DNA of 64,000 nucleotides from Fen-1258 sp947085815. Its GTDB lineage: Bacteria > Bacteroidota > Ignavibacteria > Ignavibacteriales > Melioribacteraceae. Each line of letters opens with the position of its first letter. The first letter of the stretch is position 1. Location of the stretch: positions 186,001 to 250,000 of the forward strand of contig CAMTXU010000003.1 in NCBI GenBank assembly GCA_947085815.1, given 5' to 3'. This document shows, piece by piece, positions 8,160 through 15,335 of the stretch. Both the position numbers and the translations under genes were made by a program. The notes below the pieces were generated by a model. That model made no database searches and was not told where the DNA came from. It was given only the letters and a program-made list of their open reading frames with translations.

Positions 8160-10153
8160 TGGCGAGAAAATACGTCCTCAAAAGAACCGCACAAATTGAA
8201 GAACGCAAAACTATTATTGACGAATCCCGGTTTCAAATAAATTATCGAGAGCAGCTAAATGCAGCACAATATGAAGCTGTTAGTGCTGTAGATGGGGCTT
8301 ATCTCATCATTGCCGGTGCAGGAAGCGGAAAAACAAGAACTTTAGTTTTCCGCGTTGCTCGATTAACGGAATTAGGTTACGATCCTTCATCGATCTTACT
8401 TCTAACTTTTACACGTAAAGCGGCAAAAGAAATGATGGATCGAGCCGAGATTCTTCTTGATAACCGATGCTCAAAAATTAATGGCGGAACATTTCATTCT
8501 TTTGCAAATAATGTACTTCGAAAGTACGCCAAAGCAGTTAATCTTGATAACGGCTTTACAATTCTAGATCAGGGTGACAGCGAGGATGTTATTAATTTAA
8601 TTCGCGGGCAATTGAATTTATCGCAGCACAAAAAAAGATTCCCGAACAAAGCTACCATCTTCAAGGTTCTCAGTTACAGTGCGAACACGGGGCTGAGAGT
8701 AGAAGATATTTTAGAGGAGGAATATCCTCACTTCGCCGGATACACTGATAAAATATTAGAGATTCTAAAAATCTATACTTCCTACAAAAGAAAAAACAAT
8801 CTTCTCGATTATGACGACCTGCTGATTTTTCTTCGTGATTTTCTTTTGGAGTTCGGACCGGCGGCAAAATCGTTTCTATCTACAATTAAATTTACTATGG
8901 TAGATGAATATCAGGATACAAATAAACTACAAGCGGAAATAATTAGCGGACTATCTCAAATTCATCAGAATATAATGGTGGTTGGTGACGACTCTCAATC
9001 GATCTATTCATTCCGCGGCGCCAACTTTAAAAATATCATGGATTTTCCAAAACTCTTCAACAATGTCAAGATAATTACGTTGGAAGAAAATTACCGCAGC
9101 ACTCAGGAGATTCTAAACTTCTCCAATCATATTATTGAGTTCGCGGTAGAAAAATATACTAAGCATCTTTTCACAAGAAAAATTGGAGGAGAATTACCCG
9201 GGATAATTTCCGCGGCAAACGAGAATATGCAGTCGCGATTCATTGTTGAAAGAATTTTAGAACTGAGAGAAGAAGGAGTCCAGTTAAATCATATCTCCAT
9301 ACTATTCCGCTCCTCTTATCATTCTTTCAATCTAGAGATAGAGTTGAATAAAGCTAACATTCCCTATGTAAAATTCGGCGGAATGAAATTTATCGAAACG
9401 GCGCACATTAAAGATATGCTTGCATTTTTGAGAATCGCAACTAACCCGTCAGATTTTGTGAGCTGGTTTCGTGTTCTACTTTTACATGAGGGAATCGGAC
9501 CTAAAAAGGCTCAGGCAATTATGGATGAAATTGCAGCTAACAATATTTCCATTAACCACAATCCTGGGGCGGTAGTTAATAAGAAATATAATGGAATAAT
9601 ATTCAATCTTTTCACACTTCTTTATGAGATACACACTAATAACCAACTACCTTCGGATAAAGCAGAGCTAGTATTAAAATATTACGAGCCTTTGTTCAAA
9701 GAAAAATACGATGACTGGAATAAGCGTAAAAAAGATTTGGAAATATTTATGAACCTTGCTGAAAATTACAGGAGTCTGGATAGTTTTCTTTCCGATATGG
9801 CTCTTGAACCTCCCCGCGACAGTGTAGTGGATTTAGAACCGGAGGACAAAGAGAGAGAACACCTGACATTATCTACTATCCATTCAGCAAAGGGATTAGA
9901 ATGGCACACAGTCTTTATACTTCATGCTATTGAAGGATTCTTCCCTTCAGCACAGTCAGTTGACAAATTAGAATCACTTGAAGAGGAAAGAAGGTTAATG
10001 TACGTAGCCTCAACTCGCGCGAAGCAAAATTTATATGTTTGTTACCCGATGCATATTTTCGATCGTCATAAAGGAGTATCATTTTCAAAACCATCACGGT
10101 TCATAGACGGAATAAATGATGAGATAGCAGAACAATGGCTGCTTGAGGAATAA
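8159..10153 (+). CDS. UvrD/PcrA-like superfamily 1 DNA helicase
   Basis: 664 residues. SF1A helicase motifs appear in order: I AGAGSGKT, Ia LTFTRKAAKEM, II VDEYQDTN, III VVGDDSQSIYSFRGA, IV ENYRST, V LSTIHSAKGLEW and VI EEERRLMYVASTRAK. It unwinds DNA 3'-5' in repair or replication restart. The protein is somewhat shorter than PcrA/UvrD (about 720) and lacks the usual C-terminal RNA polymerase-binding tail. About 30 residues precede the Q-motif region LNAAQYEAV. It is coupled to the preceding gene by a one-base stop/start overlap. Rep, PcrA and UvrD cannot be told apart here, so no symbol is given. Confidence 0.93.
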   Translation: MARKYVLKRTAQIEERKTIIDESRFQINYREQLNAAQYEAVSAVDGAYLIIAGAGSGKTRTLVFRVARLTELGYDPSSILLLTFTRKAAKEMMDRAEILLDNRCSKINGGTFHSFANNVLRKYAKAVNLDNGFTILDQGDSEDVINLIRGQLNLSQHKKRFPNKATIFKVLSYSANTGLRVEDILEEEYPHFAGYTDKILEILKIYTSYKRKNNLLDYDDLLIFLRDFLLEFGPAAKSFLSTIKFTMVDEYQDTNKLQAEIISGLSQIHQNIMVVGDDSQSIYSFRGANFKNIMDFPKLFNNVKIITLEENYRSTQEILNFSNHIIEFAVEKYTKHLFTRKIGGELPGIISAANENMQSRFIVERILELREEGVQLNHISILFRSSYHSFNLEIELNKANIPYVKFGGMKFIETAHIKDMLAFLRIATNPSDFVSWFRVLLLHEGIGPKKAQAIMDEIAANNISINHNPGAVVNKKYNGIIFNLFTLLYEIHTNNQLPSDKAELVLKYYEPLFKEKYDDWNKRKKDLEIFMNLAENYRSLDSFLSDMALEPPRDSVVDLEPEDKEREHLTLSTIHSAKGLEWHTVFILHAIEGFFPSAQSVDKLESLEEERRLMYVASTRAKQNLYVCYPMHIFDRHKGVSFSKPSRFIDGINDEIAEQWLLEE

Positions 10154-10218
10154 CTACCGCAAATATTTCATTTAAATATTCAATCACCTATCTTTGACAC
10201 AAATAATTATAAGAATAT

Positions 10219-10617
10219 ATGTACAACGCAAAAGATTTAGTTCAACAAGCCATCAAAGCTAAGACGAAGGCATTACCTATGTATTCCAACTTCCATGTTG
10301 GCGCTGCGCTACTTACTAAGAGAGGAAACGTTTATCTCGGTGGAAATATTGAAAATTCCTCTTACGGATTAACTATCTGCGCAGAGAGAACGGCTGTATT
10401 CTCCGCAATTCTTGAGGGTGAGCGTGAGTTTGAAGCAATTGCAATTGCAGGCGATTCTGATGAATATATATCTCCGTGCGGCGCATGCAGACAAGTATTA
10501 GTCGAATTGTGCGGCAAGGGACTACAAGTATTCATGGTCAACGGCAAAGGAGAGTTCAAACAAAATACTATAGATGAACTTATTCCGTTTTCTTTTAGTA
10601 AGGAGTTTTTAAGATAA
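10219..10617 (+). CDS. cdd: cytidine deaminase
   Basis: 132 residues, the size of the homotetrameric class. It deaminates cytidine and deoxycytidine to uridine and deoxyuridine. The catalytic zinc site is CAER (nucleophile-activating Glu and first Cys ligand) plus PCGACRQ (two more Cys ligands). NIENSSYGLTICAERTA is the family signature. It opens a four-gene nucleoside salvage operon (cdd, tdk, transporter, phosphorylase). Its stop overlaps the tdk start by one base. Confidence 0.95.
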   Translation: MYNAKDLVQQAIKAKTKALPMYSNFHVGAALLTKRGNVYLGGNIENSSYGLTICAERTAVFSAILEGEREFEAIAIAGDSDEYISPCGACRQVLVELCGKGLQVFMVNGKGEFKQNTIDELIPFSFSKEFLR

Positions 10618-11189
10618 TGCTGGAATTCACTCCCCACTCAAGTCCAAAAAATACCGGCTGGATAGAAGTTGTTGCCGGATGCATGTTCAGCGGCAAAACA
10701 GAAGAATTAATCAGGAGACTTCGCAGAGCCAATATTGCGCGTCTCACTGTAAAAATATTCAAACCAAAAATTGACTTACGTTATTCTGAAAGCGAGATTG
10801 TTTCCCATAGTGACCAATCTTTACCTTCAATCCTTATCGAGTCTCCAAATGAAATCTTAATCTTATCGGAAGATGCGCAGGTTGTGGGAATTGATGAAGC
10901 ACAATTTTTCAATAATGATTTGATTGATGTTTGCAATAAATTAGCTAATAAGGGTAAGCGTGTAATTGTTGCCGGACTGGATCAAGATTACAGAGGAATA
11001 CCTTTCGAACCTATGCCGCAGCTTCTGGCAATAGCGGAATATATTACCAAAACTTTAGCCATTTGTGTTGTCTGCGGAAATCCTGCTGATAAGACGCAAC
11101 GAAAAATAGTTTCTACAGAACGAGTACTTGTGGGTGCTTCCGATAGTTATGAAGCTCGCTGCAGAAAATGTCATTACATTCCCGAATAA
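10617..11189 (+). CDS. tdk: thymidine kinase (type II, TK1-like)
   Basis: 190 residues. It phosphorylates thymidine (and deoxyuridine from the Cdd reaction) with ATP. The P-loop is GCMFSGKTEELIRRLRR, the Walker B/lasso region is VGIDEAQFF, and then GLDQDYRG. The structural zinc site is CVVCG plus CRKCH near the C-terminus. The start codon shares a base with the cdd stop, and AAGGAG lies 9 bases upstream inside cdd. Together with cdd, the CNT transporter and the phosphorylase it forms a coherent uptake-and-salvage pathway. Confidence 0.95.
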   Translation: MLEFTPHSSPKNTGWIEVVAGCMFSGKTEELIRRLRRANIARLTVKIFKPKIDLRYSESEIVSHSDQSLPSILIESPNEILILSEDAQVVGIDEAQFFNNDLIDVCNKLANKGKRVIVAGLDQDYRGIPFEPMPQLLAIAEYITKTLAICVVCGNPADKTQRKIVSTERVLVGASDSYEARCRKCHYIPE

Positions 11190-11201
11190 AGAGAGGACTA
11201 G

Positions 11202-12554
11202 ATGGATCTATTAATTTCCTTCTTAAGAGGTGTTGGTGGAATATTTTTATTGCTTGGAATAGCCTTCCTGTTTTCTAACAATAAAAGGAAAATTAACTGG
11301 CGGCTTGTAATAACCGGAATCACTGTTCAAATTCTCTTTGCTATCTTCATAATTCACAGCGAAACTTTGCGTCATTGGTTCTTTCCGTTAGGATGGCCGA
11401 AAGATTTGGTCAATTGGCTTGGGACTGCCATTGTCAGTCTGCTCGGATTCACTATGGAAGGTTCAAAATTTGTGTTTGGCAATTTGGCATATAGTTTTGG
11501 TGCGGATAGTCTAGGATTCTTTTTTGCTTTTCAAGTTTTGCCCACAATTATTTTTGTCTCTTGCTTAACTTCGGTCCTTTATTACCTCGGAATACTTCAG
11601 CTTGTTGTAAAAGGAATGGCATGGGTTATGGCTAAACTGATGGGTACCAGCGGCGCCGAATCTCTCTCCAACACTGCTAATATTTTCGTCGGTCAAACCG
11701 AAGCGCCTCTTCTGATAAGACCGTACATTGAAAAAATGACAAGGTCTGAGTTGTTAACAATTATGGTTGGTGGTATGGCAACTGTTGCCGGTGGAGTTAT
11801 GGCAAGCTATATTCAAATGTTAGGACAAGCTTTTTCTGAGGTTTATAAAATTAGTATTCAAGAAGCCCAAATTAAATTTGCGATACAACTTCTCGCGGCA
11901 AGTGCAATGGCTGCCCCGGCATCTATTGTAATTGCTAAAATTCTTTTCCCGGAAACTGAAGAACCGGTTACAAGAGGCGAAGTAAAATTAAAAGTAGAAA
12001 AGAATGCTTCGAATGTTATTGAAGCGGCGGCAACCGGCGCCGGTGATGGTTTACAATTAGCCTTAAATGTTGCAGGAATGCTTCTTGCTTTTATCGCTTT
12101 AATTGCTCTTGTAAATTATTTGTTCACCAGTGTAGGCGATCTTGTAGGCATTAATAACTATTTAAGAGCTGCATATGGTGCGCCACTCTCAATGCAATTA
12201 CTTTTCGGAATAGTCCTTCGTTATCTAGCAGTTGGAATCGGAGTTCCATGGAATGATGCCTTTCACTTTGGAAGTCTAATTGGTACAAAGGTTGTGTTAA
12301 ATGAGTTTGTTGCCTATCTGGATCTAAGTAATATGATTAAAGCCGGCGGCATGAGTGCAAAAGGAATGATGATGGCTACATACGCCTTGTGCGGTTTTGC
12401 TAATTTTTCCTCTATCGCAATTCAAATTGGCGGTATTGGACCATTAGCCCCATCTAGAAGAAAAGATATTGCAGCCCTTGGCTTAAAAGCTGTACTAGGC
12501 GGAACTCTTGCAACATTAATGACAGCCACTTTAGCCGGGATACTTGTACAATGA
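11202..12554 (+). CDS. NupC-type concentrative nucleoside transporter
   Basis: 450 residues with about ten hydrophobic segments. CNT family signs include the N-terminal MDLLISFLRGVGGIFLLLGI, then the substrate- and sodium-site blocks VFVGQTEAPLLIRPYI and GMATVAGGVMASYI, and near the end YALCGFANFSSIAIQIGGIG. It takes up nucleosides with sodium or protons across the inner membrane. It is the third gene of the salvage operon, and its stop overlaps the start of the phosphorylase gene (ATGA). It is longer than E. coli NupC (about 400), and its length and C-terminal block fit the CNT3-like group common in Bacteroidota. Confidence 0.93.
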   Translation: MDLLISFLRGVGGIFLLLGIAFLFSNNKRKINWRLVITGITVQILFAIFIIHSETLRHWFFPLGWPKDLVNWLGTAIVSLLGFTMEGSKFVFGNLAYSFGADSLGFFFAFQVLPTIIFVSCLTSVLYYLGILQLVVKGMAWVMAKLMGTSGAESLSNTANIFVGQTEAPLLIRPYIEKMTRSELLTIMVGGMATVAGGVMASYIQMLGQAFSEVYKISIQEAQIKFAIQLLAASAMAAPASIVIAKILFPETEEPVTRGEVKLKVEKNASNVIEAAATGAGDGLQLALNVAGMLLAFIALIALVNYLFTSVGDLVGINNYLRAAYGAPLSMQLLFGIVLRYLAVGIGVPWNDAFHFGSLIGTKVVLNEFVAYLDLSNMIKAGGMSAKGMMMATYALCGFANFSSIAIQIGGIGPLAPSRRKDIAALGLKAVLGGTLATLMTATLAGILVQ

Positions 12555-13372
12555 TTAACATGAATGCTCAATATCGGCATACGTTTGAGACTGTAGCAAA
12601 ACAAATTCCTTTTGAACCTGAAATTTGCATTGTTCTTGGGAGCGGTTTGGGAGACTTTGCAGAGAAAGTAGAAACAATTAAATCAATAGCAACTTCTTAT
12701 CTGCCCGGTTATCCTAGATCAACTGTTCAAGGACATCAGGGTTATCTTCACTTTTCAGAATACCAGAATAAAAATTTATTGATAGTTCAGGGCAGGATTC
12801 ACTTTTATGAAGGATACAACCTATCGCAATGTTTATTGCCCGTTCATATCGCTTCAAAATTGAATTGTACTAAAATAATATTAACAAATGCCGCCGGTGG
12901 AGTAAATCCTAATTTCAAACCGGGAGATTTAATGCTGGCTACATCTTTCAACGGTTCAAATATTAAAAAAGAATTAACGGAAGTTTTGGGGTTGGCAAAT
13001 CTGACACAGAAAAATTCTTTTATTGATTTTCCCTCTAAGGAGTTAAACAATATTATTTCATCTGCCGCCATTGAAGAAAAAATTGCTTTGCGGCAGGGGG
13101 TTTATTGGCTTACTAAAGGTCCCTGTTACGAAACACCCGCCGAAGTAAATATGGTGAGAAAATTAGGCGGTGATGCAGTTGGTATGTCAACCGTCCATGA
13201 AGCTGTTTACGCTCAATCGATCGGGATGAAAGTTTCTTCCATCTCCTGTATTACAAATTTTGCCGCGGGACTTTCCGACAAAAAACTATCCCACTCAGAA
13301 GTGATGGAAACAGCAGAATTGGTCAAAAAAGATTTTGAGAGGTTGATAAAAAAATCGATCGAGTTATTATAG
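12551..13372 (+). CDS. purine nucleoside phosphorylase (trimeric class)
   Basis: 273 residues. It cleaves inosine and guanosine with phosphate, releasing the base and ribose 1-phosphate. Motifs: IVLGSGLGDFAEKVE (phosphate loop), GHQGYLHF, GRIHFYEGY, LTNAAGGVNPNFKPGDLML, GPCYETPAEV and AVGMSTVHEAVYA. These fit the PNP/MTAP trimeric family (PunA/XapA type), not DeoD. The first ATG overlaps the transporter stop. A second Met at residue 4 is also possible. The gene converges with rsmE, and the last six bases overlap. Confidence 0.93.
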   Translation: MINMNAQYRHTFETVAKQIPFEPEICIVLGSGLGDFAEKVETIKSIATSYLPGYPRSTVQGHQGYLHFSEYQNKNLLIVQGRIHFYEGYNLSQCLLPVHIASKLNCTKIILTNAAGGVNPNFKPGDLMLATSFNGSNIKKELTEVLGLANLTQKNSFIDFPSKELNNIISSAAIEEKIALRQGVYWLTKGPCYETPAEVNMVRKLGGDAVGMSTVHEAVYAQSIGMKVSSISCITNFAAGLSDKKLSHSEVMETAELVKKDFERLIKKSIELL

Positions 13373-14083
13373 TTTAGCTGATGCCATTACAGATGCGGCA
13401 GAAACAACCGCTGTCTCAGTCCTTAAACGGTTTTCTGTTATCCTAATTAATTCTAAATCCTCAATTCTCCATTCTCCATTATCAATTCCTCCCTCCGGAC
13501 CGAAAATAAAATAGTTATTGGTGATTGGTGATTGGTGATTTTTAGACAGAAATTGCCTTAAAGATATGGAAGCATTCTGATCGAAAAGAATTTTTTTACC
13601 GTTTAATTTCTCTATCTCGTTAATTGATTTAATAAATTGAATATTCGGAAGCCAAGCGCGTAATGATTGTTTCATCGCTGCCATGGCAATCTTTTCCCAT
13701 CTCTCAATCTTTTCTCCCTTTGCTACAGTGCGCTTCGAATCAAATACAATAAAGTTTGTAATTCCCAGTTCAACGGATTTTTCTAACGCAAACTCAAAAC
13801 GGTCTGAACTCTTTAACCGCGGTACACAAAACCATACATTAGAAAAGCTGTTCTCATATTTTGTAGATTCTATAATTGTTACAACTAATTTTCTCTTCTC
13901 GATCAAGGAAATAGTTGACTTATAAATTGTTCCCTTGCCATCGGTAACATAAAGAAGATCACCGAATTGATGGCGCATCACATTTGTAATATGATGACAT
14001 TCCTCCCCTTCAATTGAAATTAAATTTCCAACTGCCGGTTGACCGGAAAAATAAAGTTCCACTTCAGAAAGAAAATTATTCAT
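13367..14083 (-). CDS. rsmE: 16S rRNA m3U1498 methyltransferase, with element-donated start
   Basis: 238 residues. It methylates U1498 of 16S rRNA. Family blocks are FWVCVPRLK-like (VWFCVPRLKSSDRFEFALEK), AMKQSLRAWLP, FGPEGG and the SPOUT knot end RLRTETAVVSAAS. Two oddities. First, the extreme N-terminus (MNNF) comes from the adjacent integrated element: the 19-bp att repeat covers codons 4-9, and the ATG and its AAGGAG site lie on the element side. Second, the C-terminal half carries heptamer repeats, ATTGGTG three times (13517-13540) just before FGPEGG and ATTCTCC twice (13464-13480) just after it, which encode NHQSPITNN and NGEWRIED stretches that look repeat-derived. The frame stays open and the knot motifs are intact, so it is probably functional. 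Confidence 0.9.
   Translation of the reverse strand: MNNFLSEVELYFSGQPAVGNLISIEGEECHHITNVMRHQFGDLLYVTDGKGTIYKSTISLIEKRKLVVTIIESTKYENSFSNVWFCVPRLKSSDRFEFALEKSVELGITNFIVFDSKRTVAKGEKIERWEKIAMAAMKQSLRAWLPNIQFIKSINEIEKLNGKKILFDQNASISLRQFLSKNHQSPITNNYFIFGPEGGIDNGEWRIEDLELIRITENRLRTETAVVSAASVMASAKL
13464..13540. repeat. heptamer tandem repeats within rsmE
   Basis: Two short heptamer arrays are seen directly: ATTCTCC twice plus ATT (13464-13480) and ATTGGTG three times plus ATT (13517-13540). Both sit in the coding sequence around the GPEGG motif of rsmE. Three heptamers equal 21 bases, so the present array keeps the frame, but gain or loss of one unit would shift it. Confidence 0.85.
14057..14075. 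repeat. attL: 19-bp direct repeat at rsmE start
   Basis: Identical to 23669-23687. On the minus strand it covers rsmE codons for FLSEVE. The chromosome side is the rsmE body and the element side carries the present ATG and ribosome binding site. Confidence 0.88.
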
Positions 14084-14118
14084 CTAACGTGTTCTCCTTA
14101 AACAAGTTAATAATTTAG

Positions 14119-14139
14119 GTGCAACAAATATGCAACAAA
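14119..14139. promoter_or_regulatory. probable integrase arm-type sites, left end
   Basis: Two GCAACAAA copies (14121-14128 and 14132-14139) repeat at 11-bp spacing, about 45 bp inside the left att repeat. The same motif recurs at the right end. Arm-type integrase binding sites are usually such short direct repeats. Binding is inferred. Confidence 0.55.
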
Positions 14140-14151
14140 GTATCATGATAA

Positions 14152-14427
14152 TCATTTACATTCTTTAATTACTCTGTACACAATTTTCATAATTGACTCG
14201 GGACCAATTCGGTAAGGTTGGCCTGAACTATTGAAATAATTTCTATCACTTAACTTCTTAATTGCTTTACCCACACTCATATTTTGACTTCGCATCAATC
14301 TAAATTCATTTTTTATTTTCTCATTCCGCATTCGTGTAAGATTGATAAATCCCTGCTGATACAAAGTTTTAATAATTTTAGTCGTGAGGGTTTCAACAAG
14401 TTCGTCAAGCTCTTTGTCATATCCCAT
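14152..14427 (-). CDS. small hypothetical protein of the element
   Basis: 91 residues, unassigned. It is mostly helical and charged, with 15 or more Lys/Arg and a segment NMSVGKAIKKLSDRNYFNSSGQPYRIGPESI that resembles a winged-helix or HTH-like fold (a helix, a turn and then a short basic strand). It is the last gene before the left att end and lies 4 bp after the next gene upstream. The 3' position in the transcript and the possible DNA-binding character are the only hints to function. Confidence 0.6.
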   Translation of the reverse strand: MGYDKELDELVETLTTKIIKTLYQQGFINLTRMRNEKIKNEFRLMRSQNMSVGKAIKKLSDRNYFNSSGQPYRIGPESIMKIVYRVIKECK

Positions 14428-14431
14428 TCGG

Positions 14432-14809
14432 TCATGATACTTTTAATATCTCTAATTTTTGTTCCCAACGATCAAGGATTTCATTTATAATCTCACGCCC
14501 TTTTTCAGTTTTATTTTTGATTTCATCCATTTTGTCTTTACTTAATTGATTGAGCGCGTCATCAATGAACGTTCTCTCTAGTTTTTCAAATCGGCTCAAT
14601 TGGTATGAGTTAATTTCCGATTTGTATTTTAGAAGCATCTCCTTAATGTTCCTTGTTAGAATCTCTCCGGAAGATTTACTAAGAATATGTAAATCATCTT
14701 CTGAGCTCACTTTCAAAAGTTTTCTAAAATCTTCTGAATCAATGTCGGCTCTTCCAGAAAGAATAATCTTTTCCTCTAGTTTACTCAACCGGTTGTTAAA
14801 GTCTTTCAT
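14432..14809 (-). CDS. small coiled-coil hypothetical protein of the element
   Basis: 125 residues, unassigned. It starts with a heptad-like helix (MKDFNNRLSKLEEKIILSG) and continues with long charged helices up to ILDRWEQKLEIL. There is no cysteine, no membrane segment and no signal peptide. It overlaps the upstream 91-residue gene by four bases, so the pair is probably translationally coupled and may form a complex. A structural or assembly role after the tape measure-like gene would fit its position, but that is inference only. Confidence 0.6.
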   Translation of the reverse strand: MKDFNNRLSKLEEKIILSGRADIDSEDFRKLLKVSSEDDLHILSKSSGEILTRNIKEMLLKYKSEINSYQLSRFEKLERTFIDDALNQLSKDKMDEIKNKTEKGREIINEILDRWEQKLEILKVS

Positions 14810-15081
14810 TTTATTTTTTCCTCCAGCTTTTTAATTCTCTCTTCTATCTCAGCTTCTTTTACAACTGTTACAAAGACACTAATCATGTAACAGAGATCCT
14901 TTGCGTCTTGATTAATTATTCTTCTGGAGATGAAGTTAGAAATCAATTTACTCATGAGTCTCTTCGCGTTTTTCAGATTTGTTACTGGAATATCAACATC
15001 AAGAAGAGGGATGTGGGTAGGGTTCGGATTAACTCCTTTCTTTACAAGAGCTTTGACAGATTTTGTTTTCTTTTTAGGCAT
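14806..15081 (-). CDS. small basic hypothetical protein of the element
   Basis: 91 residues, unassigned. A lysine-rich start (MPKKKTKSVKALVKKG) is followed by a predicted beta/turn part with HIPLLDVDIPVTNL and then helices, ending in the coiled-coil-like IEERIKKLEEKIK. No catalytic motif was recognised. Its 3' end overlaps the next gene by four bases. It lies between the tape measure-like gene region and the left end. Confidence 0.58.
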   Translation of the reverse strand: MPKKKTKSVKALVKKGVNPNPTHIPLLDVDIPVTNLKNAKRLMSKLISNFISRRIINQDAKDLCYMISVFVTVVKEAEIEERIKKLEEKIK

Positions 15082-15098
15082 TATATCTCACTAATTTA

Positions 15099-15335
15099 TC
15101 AATTAAAATTTAGCGAATTGAGTTTAGGTATTCGAAAAGAAATCTTATCCCAAAACTCTATAAGATCGTCTGAAACATTTTTTTTATCAAGTTCATTTGC
15201 ATACTTCAATACTAGTTTCTGATAAAATTCTGAGTAAGATTTTAAATCATCTTCTCTAGCATAATCTAACAGTTGTTGACATTCTCCATCTGTAGTAATG
15301 AGCATTATTTTGATAACATCAATTGGCCGGGGCAT
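15099..15335 (-). CDS. small hypothetical protein coupled to the tape measure-like gene
   Basis: 78 residues, unassigned, mainly helical (DGECQQLLDYAREDDLKSYSEFYQKLVLKYANELD). Its ATG shares one base with the stop of the 782-residue tape measure-like gene, so translation is likely coupled. Small tail-assembly proteins often neighbour tape measure genes in phages, usually upstream of them. Here the order is reversed, so that role is not supported by position. Confidence 0.58.
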   Translation of the reverse strand: MPRPIDVIKIMLITTDGECQQLLDYAREDDLKSYSEFYQKLVLKYANELDKKNVSDDLIEFWDKISFRIPKLNSLNFN

